A DNA stretch of 64,000 bases, from positions 10,929-74,928 of the forward strand of contig JBAZAX010000004.1 of assembly GCA_041671765.1 (NCBI GenBank). Direction: 5' to 3'. A program made the translations under genes and the position numbers. The stretch is from JBAZAX01 sp041671765. Lineage in GTDB: Bacteria; Babelota; Babeliae; Babelales; RVW-14. Each line of letters opens with the position of its first letter. Positions within the stretch are counted from its first letter, which is position 1. Under the pieces are notes generated by a model. The model was not told the DNA's origin, made no database searches, and was given only the letters and a program-made list of their open reading frames with translations. Shown here in pieces: positions 23,984 to 31,977 of the stretch.

Positions 23984-25756
23984 TTAGTGTAATTGTTTTT
24001 TCCATAAATTTGCATATACCCCATTAAGATCTAATAATTTTTTGTGATTGCCTCGTTCTACAATTAATCCTTCATTAAGTACAATAATCTCATCTGCTTT
24101 GACAATTGTTGAAAGACGATGTGCGATAACAAGCGTTGTTGCTCCAATCGATATTTCTTCAAGATTGCGTTGTATCTCCTTTTCGGTATAAGAATCAAGT
24201 GATGATGTTGCTTCATCAAAAACATAAAATTGAGGCTTTTTAAGGAGCATTCGTGCAATCGCAACGCGTTGTTTTTCACCACCTGATAATTTTAGGCCTC
24301 TTTCTCCAACTATAGTCTGATATCCTTCAGGTAATTTTTTAATAAAGTCATCCAAATGTGCAAGTTTTATTGCGAGTTCGATTTCTTCTTGGCAAGCAGA
24401 AGGACATCCATATGCAATATTATAATAAAGAGTGTTATTAAAAAGTACCGTGTCTTGCGGGACAACCCCAATTAAAGAATGCAGAGATTGTTGTGTAATA
24501 TTGCGCAAATCATGCCCATTGAGTAAGATGCGTCCACTGTTTACATCATAAAAACGAAATAATAAACGAGCGATAGTCGATTTTCCAGCTCCCGATGCAC
24601 CAACAAGAGCAACAACCTTCCCCGCAGGAACAGTAAATGATATTCCATTGAGTATCGTTCGTTGTTGATCATATCCAAAGACGACATTATCAAATGTAAT
24701 TTCAATACTGTTGTTTTTAAGATTGATTGCATTATGAGTATTTTGAACCTCAGGTATTTTTTCTAATAAATTCATAACATCGTTCATATCATTTAGCCCT
24801 GTGTGTATTTGGTGTAAGATACGGCCTAACTGATGAAGAGGCATAATAAATCGCCAAAGATATCCGTTAATTAAAACAAAGTCGCTAACATTCATTTGAC
24901 CGAAAATTACTGCCCTACTTGTCATTAAAGTCATATACATGAGGCCTGCGCCAATAACAATGCTTTGGCAAATTTGAATTGTAGCAGCTGAAAGTTGTGT
25001 TGAGATACCCTTATATTCTTGTTCTTTAAGTAGATTATCGCATTGTTCAAAATCATAATGTTCATTACTAAAATATTTTACCGTCTCAAAATTAAGTAAA
25101 CTGTCGGTGATAAATGCCCCTGTATTTGCTCTAGCTTTATTGTAAGCAGTCTGTTTTGGTGTTCTATATCGCATGGCAATTAAACTAAAAAACAGATAAC
25201 TTACCAGAATAAGCACAAGCCCGACGCTGTAAGAAATACCATAAAAAATTGTTAACAAAATAACGACTACTACCATTTCTATTAATATTGGCAACACAAA
25301 TAGAAAGGCTCCAAAGAAAATAGCCTCAAATCCAGATAACGCACGTTCAAGCGTATTTATTACAATACCAGTGCGCCTATCCATATGAAATCGTAATGAT
25401 AGGGAATGTAGATGGGTAAATATTCTAAATCTTAATAATCTCAAATTTTGTTCTAAGATACGAGCTAGCATCATTACATGTATTTGAGAAATAACTTGGA
25501 TAATGATCCACAATGAGCAGTAGAATACTAGTATCACGGGCACCAGATAGAAGAGGTCCTTATTTTTAGTAGAAAAAATAGTTATAACATTTTTATATAT
25601 AAGTGGGATTACAATATTTAATGTGATCGATATACACATAAAAAATAATGACAAAACAATGCCTAGGCGTATTTTAAGGTCATTAACCCAAAAAAATGGT
25701 AACAGCCTAGAAATTGTTTTTAAAAACGATGTGTAATATCTAGATTGATTTTTCAT
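23984..25756 (-). CDS. ATM1-type ABC exporter (half transporter)
   Basis: 590 aa: about six membrane helices (residues 1-330) and an ATPase domain with Walker A GASGAGKST, signature LSGGEKQRVAIAR, Walker B FYVFDEATSSLD and the H-loop IAHRLSTI. The membrane domain carries HSLSLRFHMDRRTG, TPKQTAYNKARANTGAFITD and SLLNFETVKYFSNEHYD. These are hallmarks of the ATM1/ABCB7/HMT1 group, which exports glutathione-linked sulphur, heavy metal or similar thiols. There is no C39 peptidase domain, so it is not a leader-cleaving bacteriocin exporter. The Cys-rich peptide gene follows about 95 bases downstream, hence peptide export is plausible but unproven. Confidence 0.88.
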   Translation of the reverse strand: MKNQSRYYTSFLKTISRLLPFFWVNDLKIRLGIVLSLFFMCISITLNIVIPLIYKNVITIFSTKNKDLFYLVPVILVFYCSLWIIIQVISQIHVMMLARILEQNLRLLRFRIFTHLHSLSLRFHMDRRTGIVINTLERALSGFEAIFFGAFLFVLPILIEMVVVVILLTIFYGISYSVGLVLILVSYLFFSLIAMRYRTPKQTAYNKARANTGAFITDSLLNFETVKYFSNEHYDFEQCDNLLKEQEYKGISTQLSAATIQICQSIVIGAGLMYMTLMTSRAVIFGQMNVSDFVLINGYLWRFIMPLHQLGRILHQIHTGLNDMNDVMNLLEKIPEVQNTHNAINLKNNSIEITFDNVVFGYDQQRTILNGISFTVPAGKVVALVGASGAGKSTIARLLFRFYDVNSGRILLNGHDLRNITQQSLHSLIGVVPQDTVLFNNTLYYNIAYGCPSACQEEIELAIKLAHLDDFIKKLPEGYQTIVGERGLKLSGGEKQRVAIARMLLKKPQFYVFDEATSSLDSYTEKEIQRNLEEISIGATTLVIAHRLSTIVKADEIIVLNEGLIVERGNHKKLLDLNGVYANLWKKQLH

Positions 25757-25820
25757 GAAGTTTAGTCTTGATGCTTTTACATGCCTTAAATATTAATATA
25801 AAAAAATTACAAAAATATTT

Positions 25821-27248
25821 TTATTCGATATTAAATTCACCATAACCACAAGCGAACAGCAAATCTTGTTTCTTTGTTTCCAAATCAATTTTACTGTCAA
25901 GCCACGTGTAATTTGATTTTTCCCAGTCTGTTTTAGCGGAATCGAGATCAACTTGAGAAATTATTCCAATCTTAAATTGTTGTTTTTTAAGATCCAATTC
26001 GTTTTTGGCTCTGGTTAAATCAAAGTTTTTGGCTTTAAATTGAGTTTGCGATTGAATGTATGCAAAGTATGCTCTTTCAACATCAAATTTTACTGCTTGT
26101 ACTGCCTGCTCTTTATTGAGCATCTCTTTTAGCATTGTTGCATGAGATGCGCTCTCTTGGTAATAGCTTTGTAACCCATCAAATATAGGCCAACTAAAAT
26201 TTGCGCTAACAGTTTGATAGTTTTGTCTATTTTTAGCAGGAACTATTTCTTGCGTTGGATCTCCAAATGACTTCCATGTTCCGCCTGCAAATGAAACACT
26301 TATTACCGGTAGCCTAGAACCTTGTGCCAATTTAATATCGTCTTTTGCAATGGCAATTGTTTTGTCTGCCATTTTTAATTCGTCCCTATTATTGATTGCA
26401 ATATTGTAGTAAAAATCAACAGGCTTGGCGGATAAATCTTTATTGTCGTCTTCCCATAAAAGATTCAGTTTTATTTTATGAAATTTTTTATTTACATATC
26501 TGCTGTCGATCTCTTTGACGCCTGCAATTTCAAGATCTACCGGTTGTCCCATGAAAAACTCAAGTTTTTTTTGAGAAATCATTACACCTTCGTAGTAATT
26601 ATCTATCATAGATAAGCTTTGAGCGTTGTCCGCCGTTGCTTTTAGCCAGTCGTTTTTATCGACCAAATCCAATTTGTTTGAATGTTCAACTTTTTCGTAA
26701 CCTGAGTCAGTTGATTTTTTAAATGATCTTACAGCCGTATTTTGTTGTTGCACCTTCCAACATTCAAGAAATGCTTTTTCAACTTCGTGTCTTATATTTT
26801 TTTTATCACGCTCACTTTGGTATTCAATGACTTGAGTGACTTTTTTTGCTTTTCTATATTGCTCAATTGGTCCTGCAAAATTTAAGACAAGTTGTTGTGC
26901 TAAAAAATCTATATTCAAATCAGGTTCAGATTGTCCACGTGTTTGGTTTAAATTTCCACTCATTGAAAGAGTTGGATAATATCCGGAAATTGCCTGTTTG
27001 CTGCGCATTTTACCTTCTTCGATTGCATATTGATATGCTTTCAAGTCCGGCTTATTTTGATAAGCAATTTGAACCGCCTCATCCATGGTTAAACTTGTTT
27101 TTTCAATTAACGGTACATCTTCAAGATGGATTTCGGATAAGTTTTGTGGTTTTATCGAGGGCAAGATCCTGTTTCTTTTTGCCTGTAAATTAAAGAAAAG
27201 AGTAGATAAGACGATAACGATAAATCTTTTGATGTAATGTATTTCCAT
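25821..27248 (-). CDS. TolC-like outer-membrane efflux protein
   Basis: 475 aa with signal peptide (FIVIVLSTLFFNLQA) and TAGGAG upstream. Two repeats of the outer-membrane factor family are visible: LTMDEAVQIAYQNKPDLKAY at the start of repeat one, with later long helices containing Q-x-x-L and A-x-A patterns (KQAISGYYPTLSMSGNLNQT; LAQGSRLPVISVSFAGGTWK). The last part, KKQQFKIGIISQVDLDSAKT, is the usual end of the second repeat (G-x-x-x-x-x-D-L). It forms the trimeric channel that pairs with an inner-membrane pump; no periplasmic adaptor gene is here. It lies in the same direction 64 bases upstream of the ABC exporter. Confidence 0.9.
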   Translation of the reverse strand: MEIHYIKRFIVIVLSTLFFNLQAKRNRILPSIKPQNLSEIHLEDVPLIEKTSLTMDEAVQIAYQNKPDLKAYQYAIEEGKMRSKQAISGYYPTLSMSGNLNQTRGQSEPDLNIDFLAQQLVLNFAGPIEQYRKAKKVTQVIEYQSERDKKNIRHEVEKAFLECWKVQQQNTAVRSFKKSTDSGYEKVEHSNKLDLVDKNDWLKATADNAQSLSMIDNYYEGVMISQKKLEFFMGQPVDLEIAGVKEIDSRYVNKKFHKIKLNLLWEDDNKDLSAKPVDFYYNIAINNRDELKMADKTIAIAKDDIKLAQGSRLPVISVSFAGGTWKSFGDPTQEIVPAKNRQNYQTVSANFSWPIFDGLQSYYQESASHATMLKEMLNKEQAVQAVKFDVERAYFAYIQSQTQFKAKNFDLTRAKNELDLKKQQFKIGIISQVDLDSAKTDWEKSNYTWLDSKIDLETKKQDLLFACGYGEFNIE

Positions 27249-27270
27249 ATAAAACTCCTAATTAAATTAT

Positions 27271-28500
27271 TTAGTTTTTATTTTTTAAAATGTGTAGAAC
27301 TTTATCAAATAACATACTTGGTTGTAGTTTACACATGTTAGTTTGATAAGGTGTAGATTTTTGAAAATTAGACTTGTTCGTATTGTTGTTGGCCTGAAAG
27401 CCAGTTTGCGAAATATTTCCAGTTTGAATTGCATTTTCAATATTTATGTCCTTCAAAAACGGCCCTTGAAGTTTTTTGCTGGTGGGGTCAAAAATTCCTA
27501 TTGTTGTTATGTCTAAAAAATCGGCAAGGTGTAGAAGACCGGTATCCGGAGCAATTAGTAAATCTGTTTTTGATATAAGATATGCTGTTGCATTCAAGTT
27601 CCATGCCGGAACAATTAAAATAGGCAAATTTTTTTCTTGGCAAAGCTGAGCAATTTTGTCAGCGGCTTTTCCAAATTGCTGTCCCACAAGAAGTAATTTT
27701 TTGTCATCCTGCTTGTCAGTCATAGCTTCAGCGACGGCTGGAACTTGATTCAGGCCTGTCCGCCATAGTCCCTCATGGACGACGAGCCTGCCCGGCGTAG
27801 CTTTATGCGAAGCCTGGGCTGGAATCCATGGATTAGTAAACATCATCTCTATGAATTCTAGCCAGAGCTCATTTGGCCAATGCTTGGTTTCCCATGTTGT
27901 GTTTGGGCACAATAAAATAAATTTATCTGTAATTCGATTTTCTGTTAGCCATTGGTCAACGGCTTGAATTTCAGCTTTACCAAATCTAAAATTAAAAGCT
28001 TTTTTTAATTCGGGAATTGTGGGGCACTGTTTAGCACACAAGTTTTCAGTCTTTCCCAACTCTTGTGCTGCGTAACTTGCAAGAGCCAAATTTTTCTGAA
28101 TTACATTTTTGAATTCAACATCCACATGAACCTGTGTAAACCAAGTACTAAATTTTGAACGGGCAAGGCGTGGAGAAAATCCAAACTTTTTGCCTTTTAA
28201 AAAAGCGATTATGAAAGATGTTTTATCAATACCCTGAAAATCAAGAATGGCATCCCATTCTGTTTTGCGTAATTCTTTTATAATTTTCAATGAAGCAAGC
28301 CAATTTTTTGGGTGCAAAAATTTATCCGGCAGTACAAAAACTTCATTAAGAAATGGCTGGTTTTTCAATAAGTCAGCCGCTTTTTTTTGAACAACCCAAC
28401 TAATTTTTGCATTGGGATAGCATTTTTTCAGATAAAATACTGCAGGCAATGTATGTATCACATCGCCAATGGCAGAGACTTTTAAAATTAATATATTCAT
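27271..28500 (-). CDS. GT9 glycosyltransferase (ADP-heptose:LPS heptosyltransferase-like), with inserted repeat
   Basis: Transfers ADP-heptose to the LPS core in family terms. The N-terminus ILILKVSAIGDVIHTLPAVF is the GT9 signature, and LIAPDTGLLHLADFL is the conserved nucleotide-sugar site near the end. About 409 aa from the ATG at 28500; an upstream ATG at 28515 adds five residues. A block of 45 codons (27702-27836) between the helix ending WLEFIEMM and the strand KLLLVGQQFG reads NPWIPAQASHKATPGRLVVH onward, is foreign to the family, and is encoded by the palindromic repeat. The reading frame is kept. The gene is the first of the minus-strand run with tolC and the exporter. Confidence 0.85.
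   Translation of the reverse strand: MNILILKVSAIGDVIHTLPAVFYLKKCYPNAKISWVVQKKAADLLKNQPFLNEVFVLPDKFLHPKNWLASLKIIKELRKTEWDAILDFQGIDKTSFIIAFLKGKKFGFSPRLARSKFSTWFTQVHVDVEFKNVIQKNLALASYAAQELGKTENLCAKQCPTIPELKKAFNFRFGKAEIQAVDQWLTENRITDKFILLCPNTTWETKHWPNELWLEFIEMMFTNPWIPAQASHKATPGRLVVHEGLWRTGLNQVPAVAEAMTDKQDDKKLLLVGQQFGKAADKIAQLCQEKNLPILIVPAWNLNATAYLISKTDLLIAPDTGLLHLADFLDITTIGIFDPTSKKLQGPFLKDINIENAIQTGNISQTGFQANNNTNKSNFQKSTPYQTNMCKLQPSMLFDKVLHILKNKN
27702..27836. repeat. Palindromic element inserted in frame in a coding gene
   Basis: 135 bp, exactly 45 codons. On the minus strand it opens AATCCATGGATTCCAGCCCA and ends AGCAGGATGACAA. It is much richer in G and C than the gene around it. The same ends bound the intergenic element at 14028-14100. 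It adds a Pro/Ala/Gly-rich segment to the glycosyltransferase without stop codons. This behaviour is like that of Rickettsia palindromic elements. Confidence 0.7.
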
Positions 28501-28606
28501 ATTGCTGCATTTCATTGAAAAATTATCTAAAATATATCTTTAGAAATCTATTTTACAGTATTTTTATGTGAGTAAAAGTAAAAAAATTAAAATTGTAGGT
28601 TGTAAT

Positions 28607-31414
28607 ATGGAAAATTGGGAGTTGATCGTGCTTATATTTAAGAATAAAATTGTGATTTTGGGGATTTTGATCTTTGTTAGTTTAGCTATCTTTTATATGT
28701 TCTATAGAAGAAAGGCAGGTAGAATTTTTATGAAAACCCTGCCGGAGTTTGAGCTTCCTCTTGATAAAGTTAAAAAAATTGAACTTAAAAATGGGATGAA
28801 GGTTATTCTTTTTAAAACAAATACTGCTCCTAAAGTTATTGTACAAGTTGCATACGAAGTTGGTTCTTTTGTTGAGGGTTCCGGTGAGCGTGGATTGGCA
28901 CATTTAATTGAGCATATGATATTTAAGGGTACTGATACCATGACAGAAGGCGACATTGATGCTATCTCTCGTAAGTACGGTGCAACTTATAATGCCTTTA
29001 CGTCAATAGATATGACGAGCTATTATTTTGAAGCCAATAAAAGCAACTGGCAACCATTTTTGCCAATTCTCGCAGATTGTATGCAAAATGCTCGTTTTGA
29101 TGAGCAGCACCTGGCATCGGAGTTGAAGGCTGTCATTCAAGAAGTCAAAATGTATAAAGATGATTACTGGCGTAGAATTTTTGAAAAAGCTATTCAGACT
29201 GCATTCCCTTCAAACCATCCGTACCATTTTCCTGTAATTGGCTATCAGGAGGATCTGTTAAATTTGAAAGCAGAGAATTTAAAGCGATTTTATAAAAAAT
29301 ATTATAGCCCGGACAGAGCAACTCTTTTCATTGTGGGTGATTTTGATGAAGCCCAGGCAATTGCTCTTGCGAAGCAAAATTTTGAGAACATAAAACCCAA
29401 CGGAGTTGAGAAGCTTCCGGATTTGCCTCCGATTTTACCTCAATTTTCATCGACGAATGTACGATTTTATGAGGATGTTAAAAATAACATGCTTTGCTTT
29501 TTTTGGCATATACCTGGGTTGAGAGATAAAAACGAAATCTTATCATCTGCATTGGATTTTTTGCTTGGTGGTGGAGAGGGTAGTCGTTTGTATCGTAAGC
29601 TTGTGGAAGAAAAAAAAGTTGCAACGTCTGTTTCAACAACTGCAGCAACAATGATGGATGGTGGAATTTTCGGAATTTTTATCGAGCCAATTGAGGGGAA
29701 AAGCGATTATTGCCAGTCGATTGTCACTCGTGAATTAATGAAAATTATGAAAAGAGGTTTTACAGAGGATGAACTTGTACGCATGGTTAAAAACAATGTG
29801 AGAAGTTTTTTCTCCAGATTGCAAAATTACAAAGATTTTACGTATACCTGGATTAAATCTTACTTTGCAACACATGATGAGTTTGCTGTTTTAAACAGAG
29901 TAAATCTTTATAAGAAGGTAACCAGTAAACAATTGCAGGATTTTGTATGTGAGTACATGGATCCTTTGTTTATGAATCGCATAGAAGTGCTCCCATTACC
30001 TGATGATAAAAAGGAAATGAAAGTGCAAGTTCAGCACATGTCGGATAATATTGATCGTGAAATTCTCAAACATCATCAGAGAGTATCACCTCTTGAGCCA
30101 CCAAAGTTAGTGGGTACATTACCAGCCCCAAATAAATTTGATTTTGAATTTCCCAAACCTGATGTTGAGATGATGTTGGATAATGGATTAAAAGTTTTAT
30201 TGAAAAAAAATTCAAGCTGGGGCCTAATTACTTTGGGTATGAAGTTTAAAGATGCTGAATATCTTACTTCGGCCAAAGATGGGATTTCGGTTGGTATTAT
30301 GATGGATATTTTGATGGAGGGTACAAAAAAATATTCCAAAGAGCAGAATGTTGATTTCTTTGAAAGTAATGGCGTTATTTATCGTTTTGATACAAGTGGT
30401 GTTTCAATATCAATGCTAAATCATGGTTATAAACCTGTATTTGAACGATTGTTCCATATTTTACGCAAACCATCTTTTTCAAAATCGGCATTAAACAAAC
30501 TTAAAGAGATTGCAATAGGCTCATTTAAGCGCTGCAAGGACGATCCGGTAGAAATTTTACGAAGAAAAATAAGTTGTACGGTTTATAAAAATCATCCATA
30601 TGCATGGACTTTTGATGATGCTATTGGAATTGTTGATAAAGTTGGTACTACAGATTTGTTGCAGCTACATATGCATTATGTTGTTCCTACGGGAATGATT
30701 TTAACAATTGTTGGAGATTTTGATCTTGATGAGATGAAATCAAGTGTCCAAAATGTTTTTGGAAAATGGAAAAGTGATTCCTCTAAAAAAATAGAGTACA
30801 TATCCGGCAATTTTACGGCAAAAGAAAATGTTGATGAATTTATGATGCGCGATCAAGTTTTGATGGCATTTTGTCAACCAAGTTCTCTGACCGTTTATGA
30901 TGCGGATATAGTTCCCGTAAAAATGTTAAACTACATAACATTTTATTCACTAGGTTCGAGAATTTATCAGTTACGTGAGCAGACCGGACTTTTTTATAAT
31001 GCCTTCGGTGCTTATGCTGCCAGTGCCGGTAAGATGCATGGATTTGATTATGTAGGAGCAATTTTAAGTCTTGATAAACTTGAATTTGCAGAAAAGGGTA
31101 TAAGAGATCTTATTAAAGATTTGGCCAAAAATGGGGCAACACAGCGCGAGCTTGATGATGCGCGCCAGCTTTATCTTAAGTCTTTGATTGATTCAGTTTC
31201 AAGTAATAGTGATCTTGCAGGGATGTTGAATTATCTCGAATCAATGCAGCTTGGTTTTGATTATTATGATAAAGTATTGGCAAGAGTTCAGGCTATGTCT
31301 ATTAAAGAGGTTAATGATATTGCAGCCAGATATTTTTTGACAGACAATATGGCAAGAATTAGGGTTGGAAGGGTTGGACAACAACAGGAAGCTGAAAAAA
31401 AGAGCCTTGAATAG
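28607..31414 (+). CDS. Membrane-anchored M16 family zinc protease
   Basis: 935 aa from the ATG at 28607 (TAGG seven bases before; a GTG at 28568 has no such site). One N-terminal helix (KIVILGILIFVSLAIFYMFY) anchors it. The inverted zinc motif is GLAHLIEHMIFKGTDTM, i.e. HxxEH, and a Glu about 76 residues later in AVIQEVKMYKDD is the third ligand. The second half (from about residue 510, DNGLKVLLKKNSSWGLITLG) repeats the M16 fold without the zinc motif, as in two-domain pitrilysin/PqqL-like enzymes. LNGVLxxYY-type strands and the ISGxGSRLYRKLVEEK-like segment LGGGEGSRLYRKLVEEK are conserved. Role is probably peptide degradation at the envelope. Confidence 0.9.
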   Translation: MENWELIVLIFKNKIVILGILIFVSLAIFYMFYRRKAGRIFMKTLPEFELPLDKVKKIELKNGMKVILFKTNTAPKVIVQVAYEVGSFVEGSGERGLAHLIEHMIFKGTDTMTEGDIDAISRKYGATYNAFTSIDMTSYYFEANKSNWQPFLPILADCMQNARFDEQHLASELKAVIQEVKMYKDDYWRRIFEKAIQTAFPSNHPYHFPVIGYQEDLLNLKAENLKRFYKKYYSPDRATLFIVGDFDEAQAIALAKQNFENIKPNGVEKLPDLPPILPQFSSTNVRFYEDVKNNMLCFFWHIPGLRDKNEILSSALDFLLGGGEGSRLYRKLVEEKKVATSVSTTAATMMDGGIFGIFIEPIEGKSDYCQSIVTRELMKIMKRGFTEDELVRMVKNNVRSFFSRLQNYKDFTYTWIKSYFATHDEFAVLNRVNLYKKVTSKQLQDFVCEYMDPLFMNRIEVLPLPDDKKEMKVQVQHMSDNIDREILKHHQRVSPLEPPKLVGTLPAPNKFDFEFPKPDVEMMLDNGLKVLLKKNSSWGLITLGMKFKDAEYLTSAKDGISVGIMMDILMEGTKKYSKEQNVDFFESNGVIYRFDTSGVSISMLNHGYKPVFERLFHILRKPSFSKSALNKLKEIAIGSFKRCKDDPVEILRRKISCTVYKNHPYAWTFDDAIGIVDKVGTTDLLQLHMHYVVPTGMILTIVGDFDLDEMKSSVQNVFGKWKSDSSKKIEYISGNFTAKENVDEFMMRDQVLMAFCQPSSLTVYDADIVPVKMLNYITFYSLGSRIYQLREQTGLFYNAFGAYAASAGKMHGFDYVGAILSLDKLEFAEKGIRDLIKDLAKNGATQRELDDARQLYLKSLIDSVSSNSDLAGMLNYLESMQLGFDYYDKVLARVQAMSIKEVNDIAARYFLTDNMARIRVGRVGQQQEAEKKSLE

Positions 31415-31432
31415 AAAATAAATCTCTTGCAT

Positions 31433-31915
31433 AACTAACGGAAATTTGGTGATTAAAAAATCTTTATCGATGTACAGTGGTCGTTCCGGCCGTGCCCGGC
31501 GAAGCCTTGCGCGTAGCCTGGGCGAAAGCCCAATGTCGTCAACTTAAGAAATAAAGTTTCAGGATGGATCAAGTTTTTTGTGCTCCGAAATTGGGCAACG
31601 CACATGCCAGTAGGTCGTCCCGGCGGAGGCCGGGATCCAGCAATTTTCCCAAAGGAATTGACATGCGCATGGAAATGGAAAGATTTGATCTCGCTTCGCG
31701 ATTTCTATTTGCTAAATCAGCAAAATAGCCTGGACACCGGCCTTCGCCGGTGCGACGGGTTGGTGATAAAAAAATCTTTATCTAGGCAATGGTTATGAGC
31801 TTTTATTTGGGCCTGCGCCGGTGCGATATCTTTCTACGATCATAATTTTTTACCTAAAAATATTTTTTTATAAGATATGTAGGAAGTCTAATAAATAAAA
31901 AAAATTTATTAAAAT
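31433..31915. repeat. Intergenic graveyard of GC-rich repeats
   Basis: About 480 bases without a credible gene. Several GC-rich islands are set in AT-rich sequence: GTGCCCGGCGAAGCC, GCGTAGCCTGGGCGAAAGCC (31490-31533), GTCGTCCCGGCGGAGGCCGG followed by GATCCAG (31614-31640), and CACCGGCCTTCGCCGGTGCG (31735-31755), the last a perfect CACCGGC-GCCGGTG hairpin. A direct repeat, GTTGGTGATAAAAAAATC / GGTGATTAAAAAATC, also occurs. These look like partial copies of the dispersed palindromic family. A 72-codon open frame here is repeat-derived. Confidence 0.5.
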
Positions 31916-31920
31916 AAAAA

Positions 31921-31955
31921 GAGTAGGGGGCGCATAACTTATGCGCCCCCTACTC
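31921..31955 (-). terminator. Strong terminator of the 1382-aa surface-protein gene
   Basis: GAGTAGGGGGCGCATAA pairs perfectly with TTATGCGCCCCCTACTC around one central base (17-bp stem). On the minus strand the stem is followed by TTTTTATTTT. It lies about 20 bases downstream of the stop at 31978. Confidence 0.9.
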
Positions 31956-31977
31956 GATTATTCTTGCTTCTATTTAC

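Noticed and set aside
23984..25756. Reading the ABC protein as a peptidase-containing bacteriocin exporter
   Set aside because: There is no N-terminal C39 Cys protease domain, and the membrane domain carries ATM1-type motifs instead.
31580..31798. A 72-codon open frame on the plus strand
   Set aside because: It runs through GC-rich repeat pieces, has no Shine-Dalgarno and no protein-like composition.
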